This document shows positions 8,401-15,851 of a DNA stretch of 64,000 bases, piece after piece (positions within the stretch are counted from its first letter, which is position 1; the number at the start of each line of letters is the position of its first letter). Made by a program: the position numbers and the translations under genes. Below the pieces are notes generated by a model, which saw only the letters and a list, made by a program, of their open reading frames with translations, was not told where the DNA came from and searched no databases. This stretch comes from JAOEGB01 sp041262585 (lineage in GTDB: Bacteria; Actinomycetota; Actinomycetes; Streptosporangiales; Streptosporangiaceae): the NCBI RefSeq assembly GCF_041262585.1, contig NZ_JBGCBZ010000012.1:1-64000 (forward strand), in the 5' to 3' direction.

Positions 8401-9060
8401 ATGCTTAAGGTTATGCAGCTCGTGCGATGGTCCATGGTGGTGCCGGTCAAGACACTTATACGGGCGAAGACCCGGCTCGCCGGGGCGGCGGGGCCGTACC
8501 GGACCGATCTGGCGGTGGCGGTCGCCTGCGACACGGTGGCGGCGGCGCTGAGCTGCGCGCTCGTGGCCCGGGTGGTGGTGGTGACGGCGGACCCCGTCCC
8601 GGCGGAACGGCTGGCGGCACTGGGGGCGCACGTGGTGACCGATCCCGACAAGGGGCTCAACGCGGCGCTCCGGTTCGGCGCGGCGGAGGCGGCGCGGCTG
8701 GCGCCGGGCGACGCGGTGGGGGCGCTCCAGGCCGACCTGCCGGCGCTGCGGGCGGCCGAGCTGGAGAAGGTGCTGTCGGCGGCGCTGGAGTTCGACGAGT
8801 GCTTCGTCCCGGACGCCGCCGACGTGGGGACGACGTTCTACGGCGTACGGCCGGGCGTCCCCTTCCGGCCGGGGTTCGGGGGCGAGTCGAGGGCCAGGCA
8901 TCTGTCGGGCGGTGCGAAGGAGTTGGCCTTGGACGGCATCTCCTCGGTCCGCCGGGACGTCGACACGGTCGACGACCTGAGAGAGGCCCTGGCCCTCGGT
9001 GTCGGCCCCGCCACCCTTGGGGTGATCACGACCGGCCTCCCACATCTGGACCGCAGGTAA
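8401..9060 (+). CDS. cofC: 2-phospho-L-lactate / phosphoenolpyruvate guanylyltransferase (coenzyme F420)
   Basis: Nucleotidyltransferase activating the three-carbon acid precursor of coenzyme F420 with GTP. 219 residues. Diagnostic features: RWSMVVPVKTLIRAKTRLAG at the N-terminus, VVTADPVPAERLAALGAHVVTDPDKGLNAAL (split here: VVTADP then DPDKGLNAAL), LQADLPAL, and GTTFYGV with FGGESRARHL near the end. The start is uncertain: an ATG at 8401 has GAGGCGGG directly upstream, while 8413 (ATG) and 8419 (GTG) lie closer to the usual family N-terminus. The downstream convergent spacer holds repeat array A. Confidence 0.88.
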   Translation: MLKVMQLVRWSMVVPVKTLIRAKTRLAGAAGPYRTDLAVAVACDTVAAALSCALVARVVVVTADPVPAERLAALGAHVVTDPDKGLNAALRFGAAEAARLAPGDAVGALQADLPALRAAELEKVLSAALEFDECFVPDAADVGTTFYGVRPGVPFRPGFGGESRARHLSGGAKELALDGISSVRRDVDTVDDLREALALGVGPATLGVITTGLPHLDRR

Positions 9061-9073
9061 CCCCCTCCCCGGC

Positions 9074-9316
9074 GTGATCATGCACACGTTCCCCACTGTG
9101 ACTCTGACCGGCACTTACCTGCGCGTGATCATGCACGCTCTCCCGAACATGGATCGTGAGCAGCCGAAACCACAAGCCTGATCATGCAGCAGACGGCTTG
9201 TGCATGATCAGGCTTGCCGATAGCGCCGCTGACCCCGGTGATGCGGGAACCTGTGCATGATCACGGCCGGTGTTCGCCGTGCTGCGCCATACAACCGGGA
9301 ACCCGTGCATGATCAC
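9074..9316. repeat. Repeat array A: three forward and three reverse GTGATCATGCAC cores, ~53-bp period
   Basis: Cores start at 9074, 9125 and 9178 (forward; the third is CTGATCATGCAG) and at 9200, 9253 and 9305 (reverse; the first has G at its end). Spacings are 51, 53, then 53 and 52 bp. The cores at 9074, 9253 and 9305 are followed, reading away from the gene, by RNGTTCCC; the two innermost cores lack it. The array fills the whole spacer between convergent cofC and the MFS gene. The outermost reverse core contains the TGA stop codon of the MFS gene. Confidence 0.9.
9173..9216. terminator. Central hairpin of array A (possible bidirectional terminator)
   Basis: The third forward and first reverse cores are arms of a perfect 16-bp inverted repeat (CAAGCCTGATCATGCA and its complement) around a 12-base loop. 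It sits midway between two convergent stop codons. No U-run follows on either strand, so termination is plausible but unproven. Confidence 0.5.
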
Positions 9317-10785
9317 GCCGGGGCGGGGAGCTCCTCGGGTTCACGGGCGTGCTTGGGCAGGAGGAAGGCCACCGCGAAGGTGAGGACAAGCATTCCGGCC
9401 ACCACCCAGAGGGTGGTCTTCATGGCGTGCTCGAAGCTCGTGCCGGTCGGGACGGAACCGAGCAGGTTGAAGAAGACGGTGCCGAGCAGGGCCACGCCCA
9501 GCGCGTTGCCGAGCTGCTGGACGGCCGTGAGCGTGCCCGACGCGGAGCCGTTCTCGTGCTGCTCCACACCGGCGAGCACGATGTCGAAGAACGGCGCCAT
9601 CAGCAGGCCCATGCCGATGCCGCACACCACGAGGGCGGGCGTGAGCTGCCACGGGGTGACCCGCATGCCGTTCATGTCGAGGGTCAGCAGCACGCCGAGC
9701 ACCCCCACAGTCATGATCAGGGTGCCGGTCAGCAGCACCTTCCGGCCGAACTTCTGCACCGCCTGGGCGACGCCGAATCCGACGATCATTCCCCCCGACC
9801 AGGGCACCATGGCGAGGCCGGCCTTCAGCGCCGAGTAGCCGAGCCCCATCTGGGTGTAGAGGTTGAACACCAGGATGAACCCGGCCATGCCGGAGAAGAA
9901 CACCGTGCCGGTGAGCAGGCCCCCGGTGAAGGCCCGCTTGCGGAACAGGCTGGGCACGACCAGCGGGTCGCCGCCCTGGCGGTTCTTACGCGACTCGAAC
10001 CAGCCGAAGGCCAGGAAGACCACGGCCGAGGCCGCCAGCATGACGAACGTCCAGGCGGGCCAGTCGTGCTCGCGCCCCTGGACCAGAGGGAAGATCACCA
10101 GGAAGCCGCCGAGCGAGGCGAGGACGACGCCGGGGAGGTCCAGCTTCAGCGGGTGCGGCGACCTCGACTCCGGCAGGAAGCGCAGCCCCGCGATGACCGC
10201 CGCGAGACCGAGCGGCAGGTTGACCAGGAAGATCATGCGCCATCCGGTGCCGAAGTAGTCAGCCTCGACGAGCCACCCCGCGAGGATCGGCCCGCCGACC
10301 GCGGACAGGCCCATGATGGGCCCGAACAGGCCGAACGCCGTCTGCATCTCCTTCGGCGGGAACATTTCCTTGATCATGCCGAGGCCCTGCGGAAGCATGA
10401 CCGCGCCGAACAGGCCCTGGATCACCCGGGAGCCGATCAGCAACTCGGGCGACTGCGCCACGGCGCAGAGCAGGGAGCCGGCCGTGAAGCCGAGGGCTCC
10501 GATCAGGAACATCCGCTTACGCCCGAAGATGTCACCGAGGCGGCCGCCGGTGATGAGGCCCACGGCCATCGAGAGCGTGTACGCGGCGCCGAGCCACTGG
10601 ATCGTGGCCCCCGTGCCGCCGAGGTCGGCCCGCATGGTCGGCGCCGCGATGTTCGTCACCACCGCGTCGAGAAGGTCCATGACCTCCGCGGCGAGGATCA
10701 CGAAAAGTGCCGCCCAGCGCCACCTGTACGGCGGTGCCTCGTCGGCCGGCGCCGTGGACGCCATCACGCTGACGGGATTGCTCAT
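9313..10785 (-). CDS. DHA2-family multidrug MFS transporter
   Basis: Proton-coupled drug exporter of the 14-helix DHA2 group, inner membrane. 490 residues. Motif A appears as GGRLGDIFGRKRMFLIG after helix 2, and the helix-1 VTNIAAPTM and helix-4/5 GSRVIQGLFGAVMLPQGLGMI segments are typical of DHA2 members. The gene diverges from a TetR regulator with duplicated operator-like sites between them, which suggests that the repressor controls its expression in response to an exported compound. The stop codon TGA lies inside the flanking repeat core. Substrate cannot be read from sequence. Confidence 0.9.
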   Translation of the reverse strand: MSNPVSVMASTAPADEAPPYRWRWAALFVILAAEVMDLLDAVVTNIAAPTMRADLGGTGATIQWLGAAYTLSMAVGLITGGRLGDIFGRKRMFLIGALGFTAGSLLCAVAQSPELLIGSRVIQGLFGAVMLPQGLGMIKEMFPPKEMQTAFGLFGPIMGLSAVGGPILAGWLVEADYFGTGWRMIFLVNLPLGLAAVIAGLRFLPESRSPHPLKLDLPGVVLASLGGFLVIFPLVQGREHDWPAWTFVMLAASAVVFLAFGWFESRKNRQGGDPLVVPSLFRKRAFTGGLLTGTVFFSGMAGFILVFNLYTQMGLGYSALKAGLAMVPWSGGMIVGFGVAQAVQKFGRKVLLTGTLIMTVGVLGVLLTLDMNGMRVTPWQLTPALVVCGIGMGLLMAPFFDIVLAGVEQHENGSASGTLTAVQQLGNALGVALLGTVFFNLLGSVPTGTSFEHAMKTTLWVVAGMLVLTFAVAFLLPKHAREPEELPAPA

Positions 10786-10803
10786 CAGTCCTCCTGTTCA
10801 AAA

Positions 10804-10950
10804 GAACACTGTTCACATAGACGCGAGCGCCGTTCTATCATTGAACGGTGTTCAGCCACAAGTGCGATGTTCTCAAGATATATCGCCTTGTTGGGATCGA
10901 CAAGATATATCTCAAGACAGGAGCGCCGTTCTTCGGACCGAGCGCCGTTC
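10804..10950. promoter_or_regulatory. Operator-rich region between the MFS and TetR genes
   Basis: Contains a perfect palindrome GAACACTGTTC (10804-10814); an inverted repeat TGAACGGTGTTCA (10842-10854), whose GAACGG also pairs with the CCGTTC seven bases upstream; three copies of GAGCGCCGTTC (10825-10835, 10921-10931, 10940-10950); and two copies of AAGATATATC (10875-10884, 10902-10911) 27 bp apart, each holding the palindrome GATATATC. The GTTC/GAAC half-sites are the best candidates for TetR binding; the AT-rich pair may be a second site. No binding data. Confidence 0.6.
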
Positions 10951-10998
10951 ACTACGATGAGCGGGAGAGCGGGAGGCGGAAAAGCGTGGGAGGTCCTC

Positions 10999-11757
10999 AT
11001 GAGTCAGTCGGACATGCCCACACCGCCGTGGGAGCGTCCGCGGAAACGTCCGGCGCCGGCCAGAGTCCCCCTGACGAGGGAGCGCATCGTCGACGCCGCC
11101 TTCGTCGTCCTCGACAGGGACGGCTACGAGCGGCTGAGCATGCGCCAGGTGGCCGCCGAGCTGGGCGTCGTCGTCTCCGCGCTGTACGTCCATGTGAACA
11201 GCAAGGACGAGCTGCTGGAGCTCATGTACAACACCCTGTTCGATGACATCGAGCTGCCGGAGCCCGACCCGGGGAACTGGCAGGAGCAGGTCAAGGACTT
11301 CGCGCGCGGCGGCCGCCGGCGGCTGCTGGCCCATCGCGACATGGCCAGGGTCTCCATGGGCCACGTCCCCTTCACGCCGGAGCTGCTCCCCCACGTGGAG
11401 AAGTTGTTCGCCCTCTTCCGGGCGGGCGGCCTGCCGGCCCCGGTCATAGCGATCGCGGGTGATCTGCTCTCGACCTACATGGAGGGCTTCACCATGGAGG
11501 AGAGCATGTGGGCGGAGCGCTACCGGGGGATGGACGCCAAGTCCTGGGAGACGATCCGGGACGAGATCCAGCAGTACTTCTCCTCGCTCCCGCAGGACCG
11601 CTTCCCCAACCTCGTCTCCATAGCCGAGCTGATGGTGGACGAGTCGAACGACTACCGGTTCGAGCTGGGCCTCGACATCATCATCCGCGGCCTCGCCTCA
11701 TACGCCGAGAAACCAGACCATCCCGGACAACCGGCAGAGCCGGGGATCGAGGCGTGA
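10999..11757 (+). CDS. TetR-family transcriptional regulator
   Basis: 252 residues. The helix-turn-helix is residues ~30-75: RERIVDAAFVVLDRDGYERLSMRQVAAELGV followed by ALYVHVNSKDELLELM, with the tetracycline-repressor-like C-terminal region after it. The start is set by GGGAGG five bases upstream of the ATG. Divergence from the DHA2 exporter and the duplicated sites between them indicate a local repressor/efflux pair, released by an unknown ligand. Residues 1-25 are Pro/Arg-rich and probably disordered. Confidence 0.92.
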   Translation: MSQSDMPTPPWERPRKRPAPARVPLTRERIVDAAFVVLDRDGYERLSMRQVAAELGVVVSALYVHVNSKDELLELMYNTLFDDIELPEPDPGNWQEQVKDFARGGRRRLLAHRDMARVSMGHVPFTPELLPHVEKLFALFRAGGLPAPVIAIAGDLLSTYMEGFTMEESMWAERYRGMDAKSWETIRDEIQQYFSSLPQDRFPNLVSIAELMVDESNDYRFELGLDIIIRGLASYAEKPDHPGQPAEPGIEA

Positions 11758-11758
11758 C

Positions 11759-11893
11759 CTACGCCACCTGGCGAATCCGAGGAGAGAGCACCACCGGCAG
11801 GTGGGCGACCACATAGCCGGCGCAGGCCGCGCAGAAGGCGGCCCGGACCCCGGCCACCTGTCCGGCGCCCACCGCCGCCAAATATCCGGTCAA
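11759..11893 (-). CDS. Possible small ORF or gene remnant (44 residues)
   Basis: An open frame from a TTG contains FCAACAGYVVAHLP, has two Cys and strongly GC-rich third positions, and its stop is two bases past the tetR stop (convergent). No ribosome site is convincing. It may be the surviving C-terminus of a lost gene. I do not recognise it. Confidence 0.22.
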   Translation of the reverse strand: MTGYLAAVGAGQVAGVRAAFCAACAGYVVAHLPVVLSPRIRQVA

Positions 11894-11957
11894 AGGGATA
11901 TCCGCACCCGGAAGGCGACAGAGGCTTCCGGAGGAGGCCGCGGGTTAGGCTGAGCGC

Positions 11958-12158
11958 GTGCAGGCCACGGTGAAGACCTTCGACGGTGAGACGCGCTCGG
12001 GCTCGGTGTTCCTCGACGACGGGACGGAGATCCCGTTCGACGCCGACGCCTTCGACGCCGGGCCGCTGCGGCACCTGCGCTCGGGACAGCGGGTCAACAT
12101 CGTCATGACCGGCGAGCGCGTCACCTACGTCACGCTTTCGACGTTCCCGGTCCCCTAG
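11958..12158 (+). CDS. Small conserved cold-shock-like protein
   Basis: 66 residues from a GTG. The sequence MQATVKTFDGETRSGSVFLDD, then GTEIPFDADAFDA and LRSGQRVNIVMTGERV, has the pattern of a short five-stranded beta-barrel and resembles cold-shock/OB proteins without clear RNP1 or RNP2 aromatics. Related small proteins are frequent in actinomycetes near hup; this is recalled family knowledge and not tested. Function unknown. A GGAGGAGG run about 20 bp upstream is too far for a standard ribosome site. Confidence 0.65.
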   Translation: MQATVKTFDGETRSGSVFLDDGTEIPFDADAFDAGPLRHLRSGQRVNIVMTGERVTYVTLSTFPVP

Positions 12159-12233
12159 CGCGCCAGCCGCACTCTCCGCGCAGTCGTCCAGCAGCGTTCG
12201 GCCAAGGTCCGTGAGAGTCAGCCGGTATGCCGC
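12159..12233 (-). pseudogene. Possible fragment of a winged-helix regulator
   Basis: After an in-frame TGA, the minus strand reads AAYRLTLTDLGRTLLDDCAES, which matches the C-terminal wing/helix pattern (Y-x-LT-x-x-G-R-x-L) of HxlR/MarR-like regulators. There is no start and no natural end; the frame then runs antisense through the neighbouring small gene. Most likely a decayed gene end. Confidence 0.25.
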
Positions 12234-12368
12234 TCACCACGATCGCGCTCGCCACGATCCGCCTGAGCCCGGCATACTGGCTGGTCACGCACTGACGCCG
12301 GGACGACGGCGCCATGACGAACGGCGCCCGGTCGAGACCGGACGCCGTTCATGGCTCTGATTGGCCGC

Positions 12369-12668
12369 CTACTTCTTCTTGGCGGACGCCTTCCCTCCGG
12401 CGTTCACCTGGTCCCTGAAATCGGCGCCCGGGCGGAACTTCGGGGCCCAGCTCTCCGCCACCTTGATCGGGTCGCCGGTCGAGGGGTTGCGAGCCGTACG
12501 GGCGGGCTTGTGCACCATCTCAAAGGCGCCGAAGCCGGTGATCGAGACCTTGTCACCGCTGGCGACGGCGTTCTGGATAGCGTCGAGCACCGCGTTGACC
12601 GCCTCGGTGGCCGTCTTCCTGTCACCGACGCGGTCAGCGATCGCGTCGACGAGTTCCTTCTTGTTCAT
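12369..12668 (-). CDS. hup: Nucleoid protein HU
   Basis: DNA-binding, DNA-bending histone-like protein, 99 residues: the short HU type without the long Lys/Ala tail of mycobacterial HU. MNKKELVDAIADRVGDRKTA starts the protein, with GFGAFEMVHKPARTARNPSTGDPIKV as the beta-arm (Pro at the tip of RNPSTGD) and a short KASAKKK tail. GGAGG sits six bases before the ATG. Followed on the same strand by nothing within 200 bp; upstream lies the leuDC unit. Confidence 0.96.
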   Translation of the reverse strand: MNKKELVDAIADRVGDRKTATEAVNAVLDAIQNAVASGDKVSITGFGAFEMVHKPARTARNPSTGDPIKVAESWAPKFRPGADFRDQVNAGGKASAKKK

Positions 12669-12718
12669 TTGGTTCCTCCCCCTTACGCGCTTGAAATTAG
12701 GGGACGAGGGCGCGGGAC

Positions 12719-12979
12719 TCAATCACCGGGGGGCATGTTTCGCCTGCTCGGCGTGTCGGATGTGCCGTCCAGATAGGCGATGAAGGCGTCCAGCCGGGCG
12801 GCCGCATGGGCTATGTCCCGTTTTGCCACGTCACAGATTGCGAGCAGCCGACGCGTCAGGCGTGCCCGGTCCTCCTGTGGTAAGGCTAACGCCCTGACGC
12901 GGCGATGCGCATCACGCAGTCGCCGCGCCAGCAGGTCATCTAGCGCCTGAAGATCGTTCAGACGGTCGTCGGCAGCCAT
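12719..12979 (-). CDS. Small helical protein overlapping leuD
   Basis: 86 residues, Arg/Leu/Ala/Asp-rich, predicted all helical (MAADDRLNDLQALDDLLARRLRDA-type heptads; RLTRRLLAICDVAKRDIAHAAARLDAFIAYLD). The ATG lies inside the 3' end of leuD (22-bp overlap), indicating translational coupling to leuCD. No domain recognised; it could be a coiled-coil partner or a regulator. The AICD Cys is the only notable residue. Confidence 0.6.
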   Translation of the reverse strand: MAADDRLNDLQALDDLLARRLRDAHRRVRALALPQEDRARLTRRLLAICDVAKRDIAHAAARLDAFIAYLDGTSDTPSRRNMPPGD

Positions 12980-13545
12980 GGCTGCCGTCCATTCTCGTAC
13001 TCTGCGATGTCGTCGGCGTGACGCAGGGTCAGGCCGATGTCGTCGAGGCCCTCCATGAGCCGCCACCGTGTGTAGTCGTCGATCTCGAACGGCACGGCCA
13101 CGTCCCCGAAGCGGACCTCCTTGGCGTCCAGATCGACGGTGATCTCCCTGGCCGGTTCGGCCTCGACCTCGGCCTGGAGACGCTCGACGACGTCCTCGGG
13201 CAGCACGACCGGCAGCAGGCCCATCTTGGTGGAGTTGTTCCGGAAGATGTCGCCGAACCGGGAGGAGATCACGACGCGGAAGCCGTACTGCTGGAGCGCC
13301 CAGACCGCGTGCTCCCGGGAGGAGCCGGTGCCGAAGTCCGGTCCCGAGACGAGGATCGACGCGCCGGCGTAGGCCGGGTCGTTCAGGACGAACGACGGGT
13401 CCTCCCGCCAGGCGGCGAACAGGCCCTTCTCGAAGCCGGTGCGGCTGACCTGCTTGAGCCAGACGGCCGGGATGATCTGGTCGGTGTCGACGTTGCTGCG
13501 CAGCAGCGGCACGGCCCGGCCGGTGTGGGTGGTGAAGGCATCCAT
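12958..13545 (-). CDS. leuD: 3-isopropylmalate dehydratase small subunit
   Basis: Small (swivelling) subunit of the aconitase-type isomerase that converts 2- to 3-isopropylmalate in leucine synthesis and, with CimA, citramalate in the threonine-independent isoleucine route. 195 residues. Key motifs: NVDTDQIIPAVWL near the N-terminus, GPDFGTGSSREHAVWAL (substrate loop), SSRFGDIFRNNSTKMGLLPV. It follows leuC by 32 bp on the same strand and is probably one transcript. Confidence 0.96.
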   Translation of the reverse strand: MDAFTTHTGRAVPLLRSNVDTDQIIPAVWLKQVSRTGFEKGLFAAWREDPSFVLNDPAYAGASILVSGPDFGTGSSREHAVWALQQYGFRVVISSRFGDIFRNNSTKMGLLPVVLPEDVVERLQAEVEAEPAREITVDLDAKEVRFGDVAVPFEIDDYTRWRLMEGLDDIGLTLRHADDIAEYENGRQPWLPTTV

Positions 13546-13577
13546 GATTGATCTTTCCTAGGGACGGAACGGCCGGG

Positions 13578-14963
13578 TCAGAGGTCGGCGGGCGCGGTGA
13601 GCCGGCCGGTGACGGCGGTCGCGGCGGCGACCTGCGGCGACACCAGGTGGGTGCGGCCACCCTTACCCTGGCGGCCCTCGAAGTTGCGGTTGGAGGTCGA
13701 GGCGCTGCGCTCGCCTGGCTGGAGCGTGTCCGGGTTCATGCCCAGGCACATCGAGCAGCCGGCCTCGCGCCACTCCGCTCCGGCGGCCTTGAACACCTGG
13801 TCCAGGCCCTCCTCCTCGGCGGCCTTCTTGACCTGCATCGAGCCGGGGACGATCAGCGTGCGCGTGACGACCGTACGGCCGCGCAGAACGTCGGCGGCGG
13901 CGCGCAGGTCCTCGATGCGGCCGTTGGTGCAGGAGCCGACGAAGACGGTGTCCACCTGGACGTCCCGCAGAGGCGTGCCCGCCGTCAGGCCCATGTACTC
14001 CAGGGCCCGCTCGGCCGCCGACCGCTGCACCGGGTCCGCGAAGTCCTCCGGGGACGGTACGGCGGAGCCGAGCGGAGCGCCCTGGCCCGGGTTCGTGCCC
14101 CAGGTCACGAACGGCGTCAGCGTCGAGGCGTCGATCTCCACGACCTTGTCGAACTCGGCGTCGTCGTCGGTGCGCAGGGTCTTCCAGTAGGCGACGGCCT
14201 CGTCCCACGCGGCCCCGGCCGGCGCGTGGGGCCGCCCGCGGAGGTACTCGAACGTCGTCTCGTCCGGCGCGATCATGCCCGCCCGGGCACCGGCCTCGAT
14301 CGACATGTTGCAGATCGTCATCCGGCCCTCCATGGAGAGCTTGCGGACGGCCTCGCCGCGGTACTCGACGATGTAGCCCTGGCCGCCACCCGTGCCGATA
14401 TTGGCGATGATGGCGAGGATCAGGTCCTTGGCCGTGACACCGACCGGCAGCTCGCCCTTGACCTCGATGGCCATCGTCTTGGGCCGGTAGGCGGGCAGCG
14501 TCTGGGTGGCCAGCACGTGCTCGACCTCGGAGGTGCCGATGCCGAACGCGATGCCGCCGAAGGCGCCGTGCGTGGAGGTGTGGGAGTCGCCGCAGACGAT
14601 CGTCATGCCGGGCTGTGTGAGGCCGAACTGCGGGCCGATGATGTGCACGACGCCCTGACCTGCGTCGCCCATCGGGTGCAGCCGGATCCCGAACTCGGCG
14701 GTGTTCTTCCGCAGCGTCTCGACCTGGGTCCGCGAGACCGGGTCCGAGATCGGGCCGAGCACGGTCGGGACGTTGTGGTCCTCGGTGGCGATGGTGAGCT
14801 CGGGGCGGCGCACCTTCCGGCCGCTGAGACGCAGCCCATCGAACGCCTGCGGGCTGGTCACCTCGTGGATGAGATGCAGGTCGATGTAGAGCAGGTCGGG
14901 CTCACCCTCGGCACGGCGGACGACGTGCTGCTCCCAGACCTTCTCGGCCAGTGTGCGACCCAT
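13578..14963 (-). CDS. leuC: 3-isopropylmalate dehydratase large subunit
   Basis: Carries the [4Fe-4S] cluster for isopropylmalate isomerisation. 461 residues. Cluster cysteines lie in VGSCTNGRIEDL and CSMCLGMNPD; VCGDSHTSTHGAFG and the N-terminal GRTLAEKVWEQHVV are family signatures. Its 5' region faces ndgR, with paired repeats that probably serve as the shared operator. Confidence 0.97.
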   Translation of the reverse strand: MGRTLAEKVWEQHVVRRAEGEPDLLYIDLHLIHEVTSPQAFDGLRLSGRKVRRPELTIATEDHNVPTVLGPISDPVSRTQVETLRKNTAEFGIRLHPMGDAGQGVVHIIGPQFGLTQPGMTIVCGDSHTSTHGAFGGIAFGIGTSEVEHVLATQTLPAYRPKTMAIEVKGELPVGVTAKDLILAIIANIGTGGGQGYIVEYRGEAVRKLSMEGRMTICNMSIEAGARAGMIAPDETTFEYLRGRPHAPAGAAWDEAVAYWKTLRTDDDAEFDKVVEIDASTLTPFVTWGTNPGQGAPLGSAVPSPEDFADPVQRSAAERALEYMGLTAGTPLRDVQVDTVFVGSCTNGRIEDLRAAADVLRGRTVVTRTLIVPGSMQVKKAAEEEGLDQVFKAAGAEWREAGCSMCLGMNPDTLQPGERSASTSNRNFEGRQGKGGRTHLVSPQVAAATAVTGRLTAPADL

Positions 14964-15009
14964 GGTGTGACGCCTCCTTGCGTTCGAACCCCCGGACGTC
15001 TCTTATGAT

Positions 15010-15105
15010 GAGACGGAAATATCGGGATATGGACACTCTACCGGGTGTATCCCGATATCGCGTTTGCATCTCGGATAGCGAGACGGCAGTATCGGGGGAT
15101 GGACA
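15010..15105. promoter_or_regulatory. leuC/ndgR divergent operator region
   Basis: Two 26-bp direct copies beginning GAGACGG lie at 15010-15035 and 15080-15105 (22 of 26 identical); the second covers the ndgR start codon. The first copy also contributes one arm of a perfect 11-bp inverted repeat, ATATCGGGATA (15019-15029) with TATCCCGATAT (15048-15058). IclR-type NdgR proteins are known in Streptomyces to control leuCD from this position, so these are the probable NdgR sites; placement over the start suggests autorepression. Confidence 0.7.
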
Positions 15106-15815
15106 ACTCTAGCGGGGTCGGAGTACTCGACAAGGCAGTTCTCGTACTCAACGCTTTGGAGGCGGGCCCCGCTTCCCTGGCACAACTCGTCCAGGCGACC
15201 GGCCTCGCCAGGCCCACGGCGCACAGGCTCGCGGTCGCGCTTGAGCATCACCGCATCGTCTCCCGCGACACGCAGGGACGTTTCATTCTGGGCCCCCGGC
15301 TGTCTGAGTTGTCCACCGCGGCCGGTGAGGACCGGCTGCTGGCGGTCGCCGGGCCGGTGCTCACCCAGCTCCGCGACCTCACCGGGGAGAGCGCCCAGCT
15401 CTACCGCCGCCAGGGCGACGAGCGCGTCTGCGTGGCCGCCGCCGAGCGGGCCAGCGGCCTGCGGGATACCGTGCCCGTGGGAGCGGCCCTCCCCATGACT
15501 GCGGGGTCGGCGGCGCAGATCCTGCTCGCCTGGGAGGAGCCCGACCGGCTGCACCGGGGCCTGCGGGGCGCCAGGTTCAACGCCGCCACCCTCGCCAGCG
15601 TGCGCAGGCGCGGCTGGGCCCACAGCATCGGGGAGCGCGAGCAGGGCGTGGCCAGCGTCTCCGCCCCGATACGCGGCGTTGGAGGCAAGGTCATCGCCGC
15701 CGTCTCCGTCTCCGGGCCGATCGAACGCCTCACCCGGACCCCGGGCCGCATGCACGCCGCCCCGGTCGTGGCCGCCGCCGAAAGGATCACCGAGGCGATG
15801 CGGCGGGCTAACTGA
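15099..15815 (+). CDS. ndgR: IclR-family regulator NdgR
   Basis: 238-residue IclR regulator: winged helix at residues ~8-70 (VLDKAVLVLNALEAGPASLAQLV, ARPTAHRLAVAL) and an IclR effector domain. NdgR in related actinomycetes activates or represses leucine/isoleucine and amino-acid-dependent growth genes; position next to leuCD supports the name. The ATG is preceded by only GGGGG; the upstream in-frame frame would run through the operator. Effector is probably a branched-chain intermediate (inference). Confidence 0.9.
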   Translation: MDNSSGVGVLDKAVLVLNALEAGPASLAQLVQATGLARPTAHRLAVALEHHRIVSRDTQGRFILGPRLSELSTAAGEDRLLAVAGPVLTQLRDLTGESAQLYRRQGDERVCVAAAERASGLRDTVPVGAALPMTAGSAAQILLAWEEPDRLHRGLRGARFNAATLASVRRRGWAHSIGEREQGVASVSAPIRGVGGKVIAAVSVSGPIERLTRTPGRMHAAPVVAAAERITEAMRRAN

Positions 15816-15851
15816 TTAGAGAGCGGCCGCCGTTAGCCCTAGGCTGGCGGG

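Noticed and set aside
10359..10384. Repeat-core look-alikes (TGATCATGCC) inside the MFS and ilvB genes
   Set aside because: They differ in the last bases, have no 53-bp partner and lie in coding sequence.
9349..10785. Long plus-strand open frame running through the MFS gene into tetR
   Set aside because: It is antisense to a clear 14-helix transporter, is His/Glu/Arg-rich, and only the last 252 codons (from 10999) are real.
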